A DNA stretch of 64,000 nucleotides, taken from NCBI GenBank assembly GCA_905182565.1, contig CAJJCB010000017.1, forward strand, positions 124,001-188,000, given 5' to 3'. The notes under the pieces are model-generated. The model was not told where the DNA came from. It saw nothing but the letters and a program-made list of their open reading frames with translations, and searched no databases. Positions 28,541 to 37,720 of the stretch are shown here, piece after piece; within the stretch, counting starts at the first letter, position 1, and each line of letters starts with the position of its first letter. Origin of the DNA: Acidimicrobiaceae bacterium. Its GTDB lineage: Bacteria > Actinomycetota > Acidimicrobiia > Acidimicrobiales > Poriferisodalaceae. The translations under genes and the position numbers were made by a program.

Positions 28541-28942
28541 ATGCAAGGCCCAGAGCTGTGTGCAGGCATTATTGTGTACAACGCAGATCAGGTGTTGCTT
28601 ATCAAACGAGGAACAGAACCTGAAAAAGGACTTTGGTCTCTGCCGGGAGGTCGAGTTCAAATAGGCGAGCCGATCCGTCATGCAGCGCTACGAGAGCTGA
28701 AAGAGGAAAGTAATCTAGAAGGACGATTTGAAGAAATGATCGGCTGGGTTGACCTGAAAATAAACGAACATCATTTTGTGATCGTTAACTTACGACTTAG
28801 CGTCTCGAACCCGTCGAAGCTCAAGGCTGGAGATGACGCTGCAGAAGTAGGCTTCTTTAAAGTGGAAGAACTTCACCAGTTGGATATGAGCGAAAGAACA
28901 CGAAATTTCGTATTCTCTTTACGGCCTCCAGCGCTCAATTAG
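28541..28942 (+). CDS. Nudix hydrolase
   Basis: 133 aa. The Nudix box spans residues 37-59 with G37, E43, R51-E52-L53, E55-E56 and L59 all in place; the usual Gly near the end is Asn58. It hydrolyses a nucleoside diphosphate linked to some other moiety; the short compact form fits a housecleaning role on damaged nucleotides. It follows the acetyltransferase by 4 bases and is convergent with the enoyl-CoA hydratase gene. Confidence 0.92.
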   Translation: MQGPELCAGIIVYNADQVLLIKRGTEPEKGLWSLPGGRVQIGEPIRHAALRELKEESNLEGRFEEMIGWVDLKINEHHFVIVNLRLSVSNPSKLKAGDDAAEVGFFKVEELHQLDMSERTRNFVFSLRPPALN

Positions 28943-28947
28943 ACTTC

Positions 28948-29706
28948 TTATCTACCTTTCCAAACAGGATCGCGCTTCTCGACAAAGGCCAATGGCCCCT
29001 CTTTAAAATCTTCTGTCTTGACTACATTGCGGAAGTGAGCTTTAGTAATTGCCCAACCTTCAGCTTCAGCGACGCCCAGTGTTTCGAGGATCACTTCCCG
29101 GCTTTCTCTTACGGCAATCGGGGCGTTGGCAGTTATTCGCTGAGCAAGCTCTATAGCTGTGTCGACCACGGTCCCTGTTGCACAAAGTTCATTTACGAGA
29201 CCTAGAGAAAACGCTCGCTCCGCGGAGATTGGGTCTCCAGTTAATGCTAATTCCATAGCGACGTTCTTAGCAATGGCTGCTGGGAGCCTAAATAACCCAC
29301 CTGCACCAGCTATAAGTGACCGCTTTACTTCAGGGATACCAAAACGAGCTGCCGCTGAAGCGACAACTAAATCGCAAGAGAGCACGATTTCAAGGCCGCC
29401 GGCGAGAGCTGCTCCATCGACAGCTGCTATCAAGGGCTTGGTTCTCGGGTAACGCACTAGACCTGCAAATCCGCCCTTATCTGTTTCAATCCGCTTGCCT
29501 TGGCTCACTGATTTTAGATCTGCACCTGCGCAAAAGACCTTACCTTCGGCTTTAAGAATACCAACCCATAAATTTGGGTCGGATTCAAACGAGTCCAAGT
29601 GCGCTTCAAGTTCCTGTGAGACTTCATGATTAACAGCATTACGGGCTTCAGGTCGATCGAGGGTAAACAATGCAAGTGGACCACGAGTTTCAAAATTTAC
29701 AGCCAT
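28948..29706 (-). CDS. Enoyl-CoA hydratase/isomerase family protein
   Basis: 252 aa crotonase fold. Oxyanion-hole segments are GKVFCAGADLKSVSQGKR and AAVDGAALAGGLEIVLSCDLVVAS; FGIPEVKRSLIAGAGGLFRLP holds the first catalytic-glutamate position and the later strand. The C-terminus ends in EGPLAFVEKRDPVWKGR, usual for the family. Probably hydrates enoyl-CoA in fatty or amino acid degradation. Lies 5 bases upstream-facing of the low-complexity protein gene, same strand. Confidence 0.91.
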   Translation of the reverse strand: MAVNFETRGPLALFTLDRPEARNAVNHEVSQELEAHLDSFESDPNLWVGILKAEGKVFCAGADLKSVSQGKRIETDKGGFAGLVRYPRTKPLIAAVDGAALAGGLEIVLSCDLVVASAAARFGIPEVKRSLIAGAGGLFRLPAAIAKNVAMELALTGDPISAERAFSLGLVNELCATGTVVDTAIELAQRITANAPIAVRESREVILETLGVAEAEGWAITKAHFRNVVKTEDFKEGPLAFVEKRDPVWKGR

Positions 29707-29711
29707 GTGAT

Positions 29712-31277
29712 CTACACCCCTTCAATCTTATCCACGTCTATAGCTTCAGCGTCAGCAGATACCTCAGAGGTTGAACCCCCGCCTGCTTCGTTCAGAGATG
29801 CTGCTGTTTCGGTTGCGTCGTTAGATTCAGCGCTGCTGTTTTCTGATGGCGCTTCGTTTGTTATTTGAAAATCAGCGACGGGGTCAACTAGATCAGGCGA
29901 AGCAGCATCTGTTGGATCTGAACTAACGCTGTCATTAGAAGCATTTAGTTCAGTGGCTGCAGCTTCTACACCCTCTTCATTCGTTTGAGGAGCCGCCGGT
30001 TTAGGTTTAGGCTTACCGGGGCCTTTACGTCTTCCTTTTCCACGTCCGGGTTTAGATGGTTCAATTCCAAATCGGGCAGCAATTTCCGGAATTCGATCAG
30101 CTACTTTGCGTATTGTTTCGACTAGCTCTTTCGTCGGCTCAGCCGGAACGGTTGCAAGAACTATGTAAGGCCGTATCGGAGAAAATGCTATAGCTTCGAT
30201 GACAATAGCTAAGCGCTGTTGGGTTACTTCACCGCCAAGTGCTTGATTCGCTTGCATTGTTAGTTGCTCAGCAATATCTGGAGGTAGTGGGGCGCCAGCT
30301 TTTGGCGGCCTGGAGCTAAGTCGTAGAGCACGAACGATCCGATCCCCAGACAGTGTTGAACGAAGTTCCGCATGCCAGTCGGCTTGTGCCTTCTCTATTC
30401 TGACGTTAAGTCCCTCGCGAATACGCTCGGCTATTTGCCGGCTTTCGTCGTCGCGTGCGTTGTCTTCAGCTGCAACTAATATCGTTCGAAGGTCACGAAT
30501 ATCAACCTCATCCAAGTCTGCGACTACCGCATCGGCGCGATCTCTCCACTCGGCTATTTTGATACGCGGAACGAGACTCTCAGCTAATGCCATCAAGGCA
30601 TCTGCCTTCACTACTGGCTGTCCCTCTTCGAGAAGCCGCTTATTCTGAGTTTCAATTTCAGTTCTTACCGCAGCAATACCACCCCGGGCTACTTGCTCGG
30701 CTATCACGCGCTGTTCTTCGGGCAGACTCTCGATTAAATGCTTTCGGTGAACACGGCCTGGCCGAAGCTTCTTTACTTTAGGTCGCTCTGGAGCTTGGTC
30801 ACGATCATTTGTTTTGCCGCGTGCGGGTCTCTTCGAACCTGATTCCTGGCGATTACCTTTAGCGCTTCGACTATTAGGTCGATCACCCTTCTCCTTGGAG
30901 TCTTCGCCGCTATTTCGTTTGTCGTTGGAGCGTGGCTTACCCCGGCGGTTCTTATCATCACCGTCGCGACCTCGCCCGCCTTTGCTCTTGCGCGCTAGCT
31001 GGGTGGTTACACCCGGCGTATCTTGTTTGCCGGCAATTATTTCTAATCTTTCATCGGCAGGTCGCCCACTGCGAGACTTTAAGGGAGTGACAGCAGTTAC
31101 AAAAATGCCATCAATCTCAAAATCTGCCTCTGCCCGTACGACATCACCAACGGTGGCATCCTTGGCTAATAGGGCGGCATCTAAGGTGCCCTTTGGTTGC
31201 TTGGCGCCGGCGGCTCGCCAGGTCCAGGTTCCGTCGTCTTGCTGACTAGTCAGCTCGACCTCGATACGTCGGCTCAT
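29712..31277 (-). CDS. Large low-complexity protein with folded N-terminal and central parts (521 aa)
   Basis: Residues 1-95 look folded and beta-rich (RIEVELTSQQDDGTWTWRAAGAKQPKG; VGDVVRAEADFEIDGIFVTAVTP), resembling a small nucleic-acid-binding barrel. Residues about 98-175 are a basic, Gly/Arg/Lys/Ser-rich linker; 176-395 form a helical core (HRKHLIESLPEEQRVIAEQVARGG; EWRDRADAVVADLDEVDIRDLRTILVAAEDNARDD). A proline-lysine stretch (GKGRRKGPGKPKPKPAA) and a long acidic, serine-rich tail end the protein. I do not know a named family; the layout suggests an RNA- or ribosome-associated protein. It is divergent from the topoisomerase pair. Confidence 0.75.
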   Translation of the reverse strand: MSRRIEVELTSQQDDGTWTWRAAGAKQPKGTLDAALLAKDATVGDVVRAEADFEIDGIFVTAVTPLKSRSGRPADERLEIIAGKQDTPGVTTQLARKSKGGRGRDGDDKNRRGKPRSNDKRNSGEDSKEKGDRPNSRSAKGNRQESGSKRPARGKTNDRDQAPERPKVKKLRPGRVHRKHLIESLPEEQRVIAEQVARGGIAAVRTEIETQNKRLLEEGQPVVKADALMALAESLVPRIKIAEWRDRADAVVADLDEVDIRDLRTILVAAEDNARDDESRQIAERIREGLNVRIEKAQADWHAELRSTLSGDRIVRALRLSSRPPKAGAPLPPDIAEQLTMQANQALGGEVTQQRLAIVIEAIAFSPIRPYIVLATVPAEPTKELVETIRKVADRIPEIAARFGIEPSKPGRGKGRRKGPGKPKPKPAAPQTNEEGVEAAATELNASNDSVSSDPTDAASPDLVDPVADFQITNEAPSENSSAESNDATETAASLNEAGGGSTSEVSADAEAIDVDKIEGV

Positions 31278-31555
31278 TGTTGCTCCGGGTCTTCCGGCAG
31301 GGGAGTAGGTAAGGGGTGTGTCTTGCTCGAAACAGTTGTTCCGAGAACGCGATAATCACGCGATCGGTAACGATAGCGAAGAACTAGCACGAGTGTGCAT
31401 TTAAACGGCTAACTCTCCGAACAACAAACAAATCATTAAGAAACTTAAGCTACTCGATCTGCTCAATTGGTCTTCTGATTGCCACCCTCTTGTCCCATCA
31501 GCCTCGTACTCTCACAAGTCGTAGATGTTTTTTAATTATGAGGACCCTCTGAACT
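31278..31555. promoter_or_regulatory. Divergent intergenic region upstream of the topoisomerase A gene
   Basis: 278 bases, AT-rich toward the right end. It holds a short direct repeat ACGCGAT-AATC-ACGCGAT around 31348-31365, a TTAAG-AAA-CTTAA inverted repeat near 31437, an AT-rich TTTTTTAATTATG stretch, and GAGGA 11 bases upstream of the ATG at 31556. It must contain promoters for both directions; I could not identify them confidently. Confidence 0.35.
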
Positions 31556-33988
31556 ATGGCTCGGCCGAAACTCCCAGAATCGATAGCTAAGGAAATCATC
31601 GATATTTCAGTCGATGATGAAATGCGTGATTCGTTCATGCCATATGCGCTTTCCGTTACTACTAGCCGCGCTATTCCAGACGTTCGCGATGGACTGAAAC
31701 CAGTTCAACGTCGGATCTTATTCGTGATGAACGATCTTGGGCTTCGACCTGGTACCCCATTTAGAAAGTCTGCCGGAGTGGTAGGTGAGGTTATGGGCAA
31801 GTACCACCCTCACGGAGATGGTGCGATCTACGAAGCTATGGTGCGAATGGGTCAAAACTTTTCAATGTCCGTGCCGTTGGTTGCACCAAAAGGAAATTTT
31901 GGAAGCCTCGACGATCCGCCCGCAGCATATAGATATACAGAAGCTCGCCTTACAGAGGCTGCGATGGCAATGGTCCAAGACATTGATGAGGAAACAGTTG
32001 ATTTCCGCCCAAACTTTGATGGAGAGAGAGAAGAGCCAGAGTGTCTTCCAGCGATGTTGCCCAACTTACTTACAAACGGGGCTAGTGGAATAGCTGTTGG
32101 CATGGCTACAAACATGCCGCCGCACAATATTAGTGAAGTAGTGGCAGTGGTGAAGCACATTCTTCACAACCGTCGGCCGAAACCGACATTAGACGAATTA
32201 GTTGAGTTTTTACCTGGCCCAGACTTCCCTACAGGTGGGATCATCATTGACGATGGAACTTTACGCGATGCTTATGAAACTGGTAGAGGCACATTTCGCA
32301 TACGCGCTAGAGTCGAGATAGAGCCTATCTCAGCCCGTAGGCAAGCCATTATCGTTACAGAATTACCTTACACAGTAGGTCCAGAGCGAGTACAAGCAAA
32401 AATACGAGAACTAGTAAACAAGGGTCGCCTCGAGGGTGTGGCCGCAGTCACTGACTTATCTGATCGTAATCACGGACTGCGCCTGGTAATCGAATGCAAG
32501 TCAGGAGTGGGACCTCATAAATTGTTAAACACTTTGTACCGCTTAACTCCCTTGGAAGAAAGTTTCGGAATCAATAATGTCGCTCTAGTGTCTGGAGTCC
32601 CTTCCACCCTGGGGCTGCGCGCAATCTGCCAGCACTTCATTGACCATCGGCTCGACGTAGTAACTAAGAGAACCGAGTACAGACTCAGAAAAGCGCAAGA
32701 ACGTGAGCATATTCTCGTTGGATTGCTAATCGCCTTAGACCACATAGACCAAGTAATTAGAATAATAAGGGGCGCTGCAGATGTACCAATTGCACGATCG
32801 GAGCTCATCGAAGAACTGAAGCTTTCTGATATTCAAGCAAACCACATATTAGATATGCAGTTACGTCGGCTAACTGCTTTAGAAGTTGACAAGTTACGAA
32901 CAGAACTCGCAGAACTTGAAAACGCCATAAAGGGATACTTGCTAGTGCTTAATTCCGAGCACCGCCGTCGGACGATCGTTAGCGAAGAACTTGACTTCGT
33001 TGCTCAGGAATTTGGAGAAACGCGCAAAACGAAGATTGTCAAAATTGAAGACGTCGTCTCAATCGATGATGAAGCCGTTAAAACTGAGCTCGTTTCACAA
33101 GACATTACGAATCTTGAGGTTACGCTAGTGACCCTTTCGTCCTCGGGTCTGATAGGGCGTTTCTCTCCAGATGACTCGTTTGTAGCTAAACCAGGACGTC
33201 ATGATGTTCTGTCTGCATCTGTCGAAGCCTCTACCAGTGAGCCGATCTTTGCTGTTACAGACAAAGGCAGACTCCTTAGTGTGCGAGCTAGTGAAATCCC
33301 GGAGATGATTCGCGGAAGTCGTGGAGCATCTTCTACGGAAATGTTTTCGTTGGGTCGTGGCGAAGGGGTTGTTGGCTTATCAACTATGGGAAATAACGAA
33401 ACAGTTCTGGTTACACGCCAGGGGGTGGTGAAACGAATCAGTGCCGCCGACCTGGCACGTACGCGCAATGGAAATTCCTTAATAAAATTGAGGCAAAACG
33501 ATGTTGTTGTCTCAGCCTTTGAAGCTGAGGAGAGCTCAGAAATGGCAGTTGTTGCATCAGATGGGCAGGTCCTACGCACGGCCGTAGCCGGAGTGCCGAT
33601 TCAAGGTCCAGGAGCATCTGGGGTTTCGGGAATGAAACTTAAAACTGGATGCTTTGTTCTTTCGGCAGGAAAAGTGGAGTTCTCAACAGTTGTAGTTGTC
33701 GTGACGGATGAAGGGACTTGCAAAGTAACGGACATGTCTGAGATTCCTGCTAAGGGTCGAGCGACTGGTGGCGTGCGTGTCCTCAAATTCAAAAATTTCG
33801 AAACAACTCTTGCCTACTCGTGGATCGGACGAAATCAGCAACTAGCCGGAATAATAGCCGACTCAGTCGACTCTAAAAAATCTGATTCAACTCCGGTGCC
33901 GATTAGCTTCACAAGCACTCGAAGAGATGGCCCGGCCATAGATCTTGGATTCGGGCTTCAACAGGTGGGGGAGTACCGCTTCAAATGA
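31556..33988 (+). CDS. Type IIA DNA topoisomerase subunit A (topoisomerase IV-like)
   Basis: 810 aa breakage-reunion subunit. The catalytic tyrosine is Y127 in [10 protein letters not shown], and the DNA-gate helix reads [15 protein letters not shown]. The C-terminal beta-pinwheel lacks a recognisable GyrA box: where QRRGGKG is expected the protein has a degenerate SRGASS stretch. That, and the A-before-B gene order, fit a ParC-like decatenase rather than gyrase, though orthology should be settled by a tree. Residues that contact quinolones are Gly89 and Glu93, not Ser and Asp. It overlaps the B gene by 4 bases. Confidence 0.92.
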   Translation: MARPKLPESIAKEIIDISVDDEMRDSFMPYALSVTTSRAIPDVRDGLKPVQRRILFVMNDLGLRPGTPFRKSAGVVGEVMGKYHPHGDGAIYEAMVRMGQNFSMSVPLVAPKGNFGSLDDPPAAYRYTEARLTEAAMAMVQDIDEETVDFRPNFDGEREEPECLPAMLPNLLTNGASGIAVGMATNMPPHNISEVVAVVKHILHNRRPKPTLDELVEFLPGPDFPTGGIIIDDGTLRDAYETGRGTFRIRARVEIEPISARRQAIIVTELPYTVGPERVQAKIRELVNKGRLEGVAAVTDLSDRNHGLRLVIECKSGVGPHKLLNTLYRLTPLEESFGINNVALVSGVPSTLGLRAICQHFIDHRLDVVTKRTEYRLRKAQEREHILVGLLIALDHIDQVIRIIRGAADVPIARSELIEELKLSDIQANHILDMQLRRLTALEVDKLRTELAELENAIKGYLLVLNSEHRRRTIVSEELDFVAQEFGETRKTKIVKIEDVVSIDDEAVKTELVSQDITNLEVTLVTLSSSGLIGRFSPDDSFVAKPGRHDVLSASVEASTSEPIFAVTDKGRLLSVRASEIPEMIRGSRGASSTEMFSLGRGEGVVGLSTMGNNETVLVTRQGVVKRISAADLARTRNGNSLIKLRQNDVVVSAFEAEESSEMAVVASDGQVLRTAVAGVPIQGPGASGVSGMKLKTGCFVLSAGKVEFSTVVVVVTDEGTCKVTDMSEIPAKGRATGGVRVLKFKNFETTLAYSWIGRNQQLAGIIADSVDSKKSDSTPVPISFTSTRRDGPAIDLGFGLQQVGEYRFK

Positions 33989-36042
33989 ACCAAGATAACA
34001 CGACTGCGCAGTATCAAAATGGATCGTTAAATAAATACGATGCCGACTCAATCGAGGTCTTAGAGGGTTTGGACGCGGTCCGAAAACGACCCGGTATGTA
34101 CATAGGTGGGACTGGTAGCCAAGGCTTAACCCACTTACTGTGGGAAATCATTGACAATGGTGTTGACGAAGCCGCTGCTGGTTTTGCAAGCATCATAGAC
34201 GTAAGTTTTCATCCGGATGGCTCATACGAGGTGACTGACAATGGACGCGGGATCCCTGTAGATAAAAAGTATGGTGATGTAACAGCCCTCGAAGTTGTTT
34301 TTACTGAACTACACGCAGGCGGTAAGTTCGGCACGGGCGCTTATGGCGCGTCCGGCGGGCTACATGGAGTTGGTGCTTCTGTCGTGAATGCTCTTTCCAC
34401 GCGGGTGGATGTTGACGTGAATCGAAACGGCAAAACCCATCACCTCTCATTTCGAGATCGCGTCGCTGGACAAGTTGGTTCTAACGGCCGATTCAAGCCG
34501 GGACACGCGCTAAAACAAACTGGCAAGGTTCCGACCCAGAAGACAGGAAGCACTGTACGTTTTTGGCCCGATGTTCAAGTATTTGATATCGATGCCACTA
34601 TTGATTATTCCGAAGTTCGGGAACGGCTTGGGCAAGTATGTTTTCTGGTACCAGGCTTGAAGATACGTTTGACTGATCGCAGAAAAGGACTTCAAAAACC
34701 TCAGGAAGAGTTTGTCTCCAAGAGTGGTCTCGGAGACTTCGTTGATTTTCTAAGTGGTGAAGCAGCAGCCGTTACTTCAATTATTAAGCTTCAAGGTTCT
34801 GCAGACTTTAATGAAAAAGTTCCAGTTGACGGCAATCTTACGGAAGTAACACGTAGCTGCGAAGTAGATGTGGCTATGCAATGGGTGAGTACCTACGAAA
34901 CAAAAATTGTAACGTTTGTAAATACGATCCCGACCCCAGACGGCGGCACTCATCTCGCAGGTTTCGAACGGACTCTTACTAGTTCGGTCAATGCTGCACT
35001 AAGCAAGCATGAGCTTAGGAAACTCCGGAAGCTGAAAGACGATGGAAAGGCGAGTAAAGAGGACTGCCAAGAAGGGTTGATAGCGGTTATCCGTGTCACC
35101 TTTCCGGAACCGCAATTCAGAGGCCAAACTAAACGCGAACTGGGGACCCCAGATATCCAAAAAATTGTCAGTACCGTAGTGAGAGAGACCCTCGGTGCTT
35201 GGTTTGAGGGTGAACTTCAAGGCTCCAAAAAAATTCATGTTAAGGCAATTCTTGACAAAATAGCCGATGCAGTAATTAACCGTGTGAGCACCCGTCAAGC
35301 TCTCGATAACCGCCGAAAGGCGGCACAAATAGGTAATAATGGCTTGCCGGATAAACTTTCTGACTGTCGAATGCATCCAGAAGGAGAGTTGCTTATAGTT
35401 GAGGGCGACTCAGCAGCTGGCCCTGCCAAACGAGCAAGAGATAGCGCCTGGCAGGCGGTTCTTCCTTTGCGTGGCAAAGTGGTGAATGCAGGCAAAAGCA
35501 CTAAGAAGGCTGTGCTGGATAACGCTGAAGCCACAGCTCTCTTTACTGCAGTCGGAGCAGGCTCAGGCGCCGAGTTCGACTTAGGTTCGGCCCGCTACGA
35601 ACGACTAATTCTTCTCGCAGACGCTGACGTCGACGGTAGCCACATACGATGCCTGGTCTTGACGTTGATCTATCACTATATGCGTGATCTGCTGGCAGCT
35701 GGTCGTGTGTACGCAGCTCAGCCTCCGACCCATGCGTTGACAATAGGGCAGTCTAAAGAATTTCTTTACTCAGAACTAGAGCTGGCTAAGAGAGTGTCAG
35801 AACTAGATGCCAAAGGTCGAAGGTATCGCGTTACGCGATTCAAAGGTCTAGGAGAGATGGACGATGATGAGTTACTGGAAACTACCTTAAATCCCGAGAC
35901 CAGGCTGTTAAGAAGAATCACTTTTGACGATGCAAAGCTCGCAGAAAAGGCCTTTAAGGTTATGATGGGGGCCTCAGTAGAGCCTCGTCGGGACTTCATT
36001 GTGAAGCACAGCGAAGCATATGGCCACGCATTAGACGTTTAG
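33985..36042 (+). CDS. Type IIA DNA topoisomerase subunit B (topoisomerase IV-like)
   Basis: 685 aa ATPase subunit. GHKL ATP-site motifs are EIIDNGVDEA, DNGRGIPVD and GGLHGVGASVVNAL; the TOPRIM domain has EGDSAAGPAKRARD, PLRGKVVN and DADVDGSHIRCL. The C-terminal tail is intact (EPRRDFIVKHSEAYGHALDV). The variation EGDSAAGPAK in place of the common EGDSAGGSAK is typical of ParE-like or divergent members. ATGA overlap with subunit A ensures co-translation of the two partners. Confidence 0.93.
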   Translation: MNQDNTTAQYQNGSLNKYDADSIEVLEGLDAVRKRPGMYIGGTGSQGLTHLLWEIIDNGVDEAAAGFASIIDVSFHPDGSYEVTDNGRGIPVDKKYGDVTALEVVFTELHAGGKFGTGAYGASGGLHGVGASVVNALSTRVDVDVNRNGKTHHLSFRDRVAGQVGSNGRFKPGHALKQTGKVPTQKTGSTVRFWPDVQVFDIDATIDYSEVRERLGQVCFLVPGLKIRLTDRRKGLQKPQEEFVSKSGLGDFVDFLSGEAAAVTSIIKLQGSADFNEKVPVDGNLTEVTRSCEVDVAMQWVSTYETKIVTFVNTIPTPDGGTHLAGFERTLTSSVNAALSKHELRKLRKLKDDGKASKEDCQEGLIAVIRVTFPEPQFRGQTKRELGTPDIQKIVSTVVRETLGAWFEGELQGSKKIHVKAILDKIADAVINRVSTRQALDNRRKAAQIGNNGLPDKLSDCRMHPEGELLIVEGDSAAGPAKRARDSAWQAVLPLRGKVVNAGKSTKKAVLDNAEATALFTAVGAGSGAEFDLGSARYERLILLADADVDGSHIRCLVLTLIYHYMRDLLAAGRVYAAQPPTHALTIGQSKEFLYSELELAKRVSELDAKGRRYRVTRFKGLGEMDDDELLETTLNPETRLLRRITFDDAKLAEKAFKVMMGASVEPRRDFIVKHSEAYGHALDV

Positions 36043-36064
36043 CTACTTCTTCAGCAAGGGATAC

Positions 36065-36928
36065 CTAACCGCTGATATCCAAATTGAAGAACTCATTAAA
36101 GTTCTTTGCATAACCATGTTTAGATGAAACCGAGGCCCCGAGCTCAACCCACTCTTCATCAGTCATCATTGCTCTTCCTTGCGCTATTTCAGGGCCACCC
36201 CAGCCACATACGTGTCGCAACTTGTACTCAGGGCTCGCTAACGCTCTAGCGATTGTTTCGGCGACATCATCGGCCTGCACCGCTGCAGCTATTCCAGCGG
36301 CGTAGAAATCGAACATTCGGTCATAATGCTCTTGATAAACGGTTGGCAATGGGTTTCCTTCATTTTTTGGCAATATAGCTGTGCGCGTCACGCCCGGTTC
36401 AATCAAGTAAACCCGGATACCGAAGCCTATTAATTCTTGTGCTAACGCCTCGCTCATACCTTCGAGCGCAAATTTAGAGCCAGCATAGACAGTTTGACCG
36501 ATAGCACCTATCAGACCAGCGATTGACGAGATTTGCACAACATGGCCGCTTCCTTGGGCTCGCATACCTGGCACAAACGCCTTTATGCATCTCACTGCGC
36601 CCCAGACATTTACGTCCATGACCGCCTTGGCCACTTCGATATCAATATCTTCAGTCACTGCGTTGCACCCAATGCCAGCATTATTCACTAGCACGTCTAC
36701 AGAGTCGTCGTTTTGTTCGATAGAGGCAGCGCACCGTGCTACCGAATCATCATCGGTAACATCAATCTCAATTGGGTGTAAGTCCAAACCAGAAGCTAGC
36801 TCTACTAATTTAGCTCCCTTTTCCAAATCACGCATTCCTGCATAGACCTTTTGGCCTTGTTTCGCTAACAGCAAAGCAGTCGCTCGCCCTAGCCCTGAAT
36901 TAGCTCCGGTTACAAGTGTGACAGTCAT
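36065..36928 (-). CDS. Short-chain dehydrogenase/reductase
   Basis: 287 aa classical SDR. Cofactor loop TGANSGLGRATALL, NNAGIG, catalytic Ser in VQISSIAG, and YAGSKFALEG giving the Tyr-x-x-x-Lys pair; LIEPGVTRT follows. The acidic-free end of strand two (MRDLEKG) with basic Arg suggests NADP(H). Substrate unknown. The AGGAG upstream is 13 bases from the ATG. It is convergent with the topoisomerase B gene and has the longest upstream gap in the window. Confidence 0.92.
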   Translation of the reverse strand: MTVTLVTGANSGLGRATALLLAKQGQKVYAGMRDLEKGAKLVELASGLDLHPIEIDVTDDDSVARCAASIEQNDDSVDVLVNNAGIGCNAVTEDIDIEVAKAVMDVNVWGAVRCIKAFVPGMRAQGSGHVVQISSIAGLIGAIGQTVYAGSKFALEGMSEALAQELIGFGIRVYLIEPGVTRTAILPKNEGNPLPTVYQEHYDRMFDFYAAGIAAAVQADDVAETIARALASPEYKLRHVCGWGGPEIAQGRAMMTDEEWVELGASVSSKHGYAKNFNEFFNLDISG

Positions 36929-37109
36929 GTATTGATCTTAGCTCCTCGCAACGCCTGCATCCGAACTAAGCAGATACAGGGGTGTTTGAAACGACACCGG
37001 TTGAACAAAACGCCTATAATCCTCATTATGTAAAGCTAACAAAAGGGATCAGTGAAAATAATGCTAGCTAGTTAACACATGGCCAATTCGATGCAACACA
37101 GCCTAAATG

Positions 37110-37124
37110 TGTCTAGTCTAGACA
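37110..37124. promoter_or_regulatory. Palindrome TGTCTAG-T-CTAGACA, candidate operator
   Basis: Seven-base perfect inverted repeat with a one-base centre, the shape of a dimeric repressor site. A second, wider inverted repeat (GCCAATT/AATTGGC) encloses it. It lies 180 bases upstream of the SDR gene start (minus strand), and downstream of the TATAAT on the plus strand. No regulator gene is adjacent. Confidence 0.4.
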
Positions 37125-37336
37125 ATTGGCATTTAGCTACTGCTATTTAGAAACGACCGCAACGTACGTCATTTCTGGGCACATTTCATAATGATCTAAA
37201 TATTGGATTACGAACGAGACTAGATTTTCGTAGCACTTGTTACATTTGATTTACTTATGCCCGAAACCATCAAACTACACCAATGGAGTTTGCATGCTGT
37301 GAGGAGCAACCATAAGTACGTTTCATCTTTATCGCC

Positions 37337-37357
37337 GTTGGTACTAAATTTACCAAC
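37337..37357 (-). terminator. Hairpin immediately after the alkyltransferase-like gene
   Basis: GTTGGTA and TACCAAC form a perfect 7-bp stem around a 7-base loop and begin directly after the stop codon of the gene ending at 37358. No T-run follows on the minus strand, so it would be an actinobacterial-type non-canonical terminator or a 3' mRNA stabiliser. Confidence 0.42.
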
Positions 37358-37648
37358 TCAAAAACCCACGACGTGTCCACTTATCGTACTGACTCCTTCG
37401 GATTTCAGTAGCCGGCTTTGCAATAGCTCCTTGCCGGGAACAAGTCGGCCTTTGTGATTTACAACTCGCCACCACGGGTAGCCTTCCGACTTTTTCAGAA
37501 AAGCCCCAACTGATCTACTTCGTCCGGGAAACCCAGCCTCGATAGCTACTTCGCCGTAGGTCGAGACGTCTCCTGGCAACAGATTATTCAGTATTGCAGC
37601 CACAGCTAGCTCGAATTCTAATTGGGACTTAACGAACTTTGGCGACAC
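37358..37648 (-). CDS. Alkyltransferase-like (ATL) DNA repair protein
   Basis: 96 aa, the size and fold of the MGMT DNA-binding domain. It has the LLPGDVSTYGEVA and GFPGRSRSVGAFLKKS segments (helix-turn-helix and arginine finger), but the active-site PCHRV is replaced by PWWRV, with Trp59 in place of the alkyl-accepting cysteine. ATL proteins with Trp at this place bind O6-alkylguanine and pass the lesion to nucleotide excision repair instead of removing the alkyl group. It is divergent from the amidohydrolase gene. Confidence 0.86.
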   Translation of the reverse strand: MSPKFVKSQLEFELAVAAILNNLLPGDVSTYGEVAIEAGFPGRSRSVGAFLKKSEGYPWWRVVNHKGRLVPGKELLQSRLLKSEGVSTISGHVVGF

Positions 37649-37720
37649 ATGGAACCCAACTTCAGATTATGATTATTCTAGTGAACGTTGAATATCTTTC
37701 AGTTCATCATGGGGGCACTA

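Larger units (their letters stand above)
36929..37357. other. Longest gene-free stretch (429 bp), AT-rich, with palindromes
   Basis: No convincing protein gene or tRNA is seen. It contains a TATAAT at 37015-37020 preceded at 18 bases by ACGACA (36991-36996), a possible plus-strand promoter, followed by AAAGGGAT and a seven-codon reading frame (GTG AAA ATA ATG CTA GCT AGT TAA, near 37051). Further right are a perfect palindrome (37110-37124), flanked by an outer inverted repeat GCCAATT (37082-37088) and AATTGGC (37124-37130), and a hairpin at 37337-37357. It includes the promoter of the SDR gene on the minus strand and could hold a small RNA. Confidence 0.45.

Noticed and set aside
37257-37457. 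Plus-strand 66-codon frame across the gap and the alkyltransferase-like gene
   Set aside because: It runs antisense through a recognised gene and has no ribosome site or family features.
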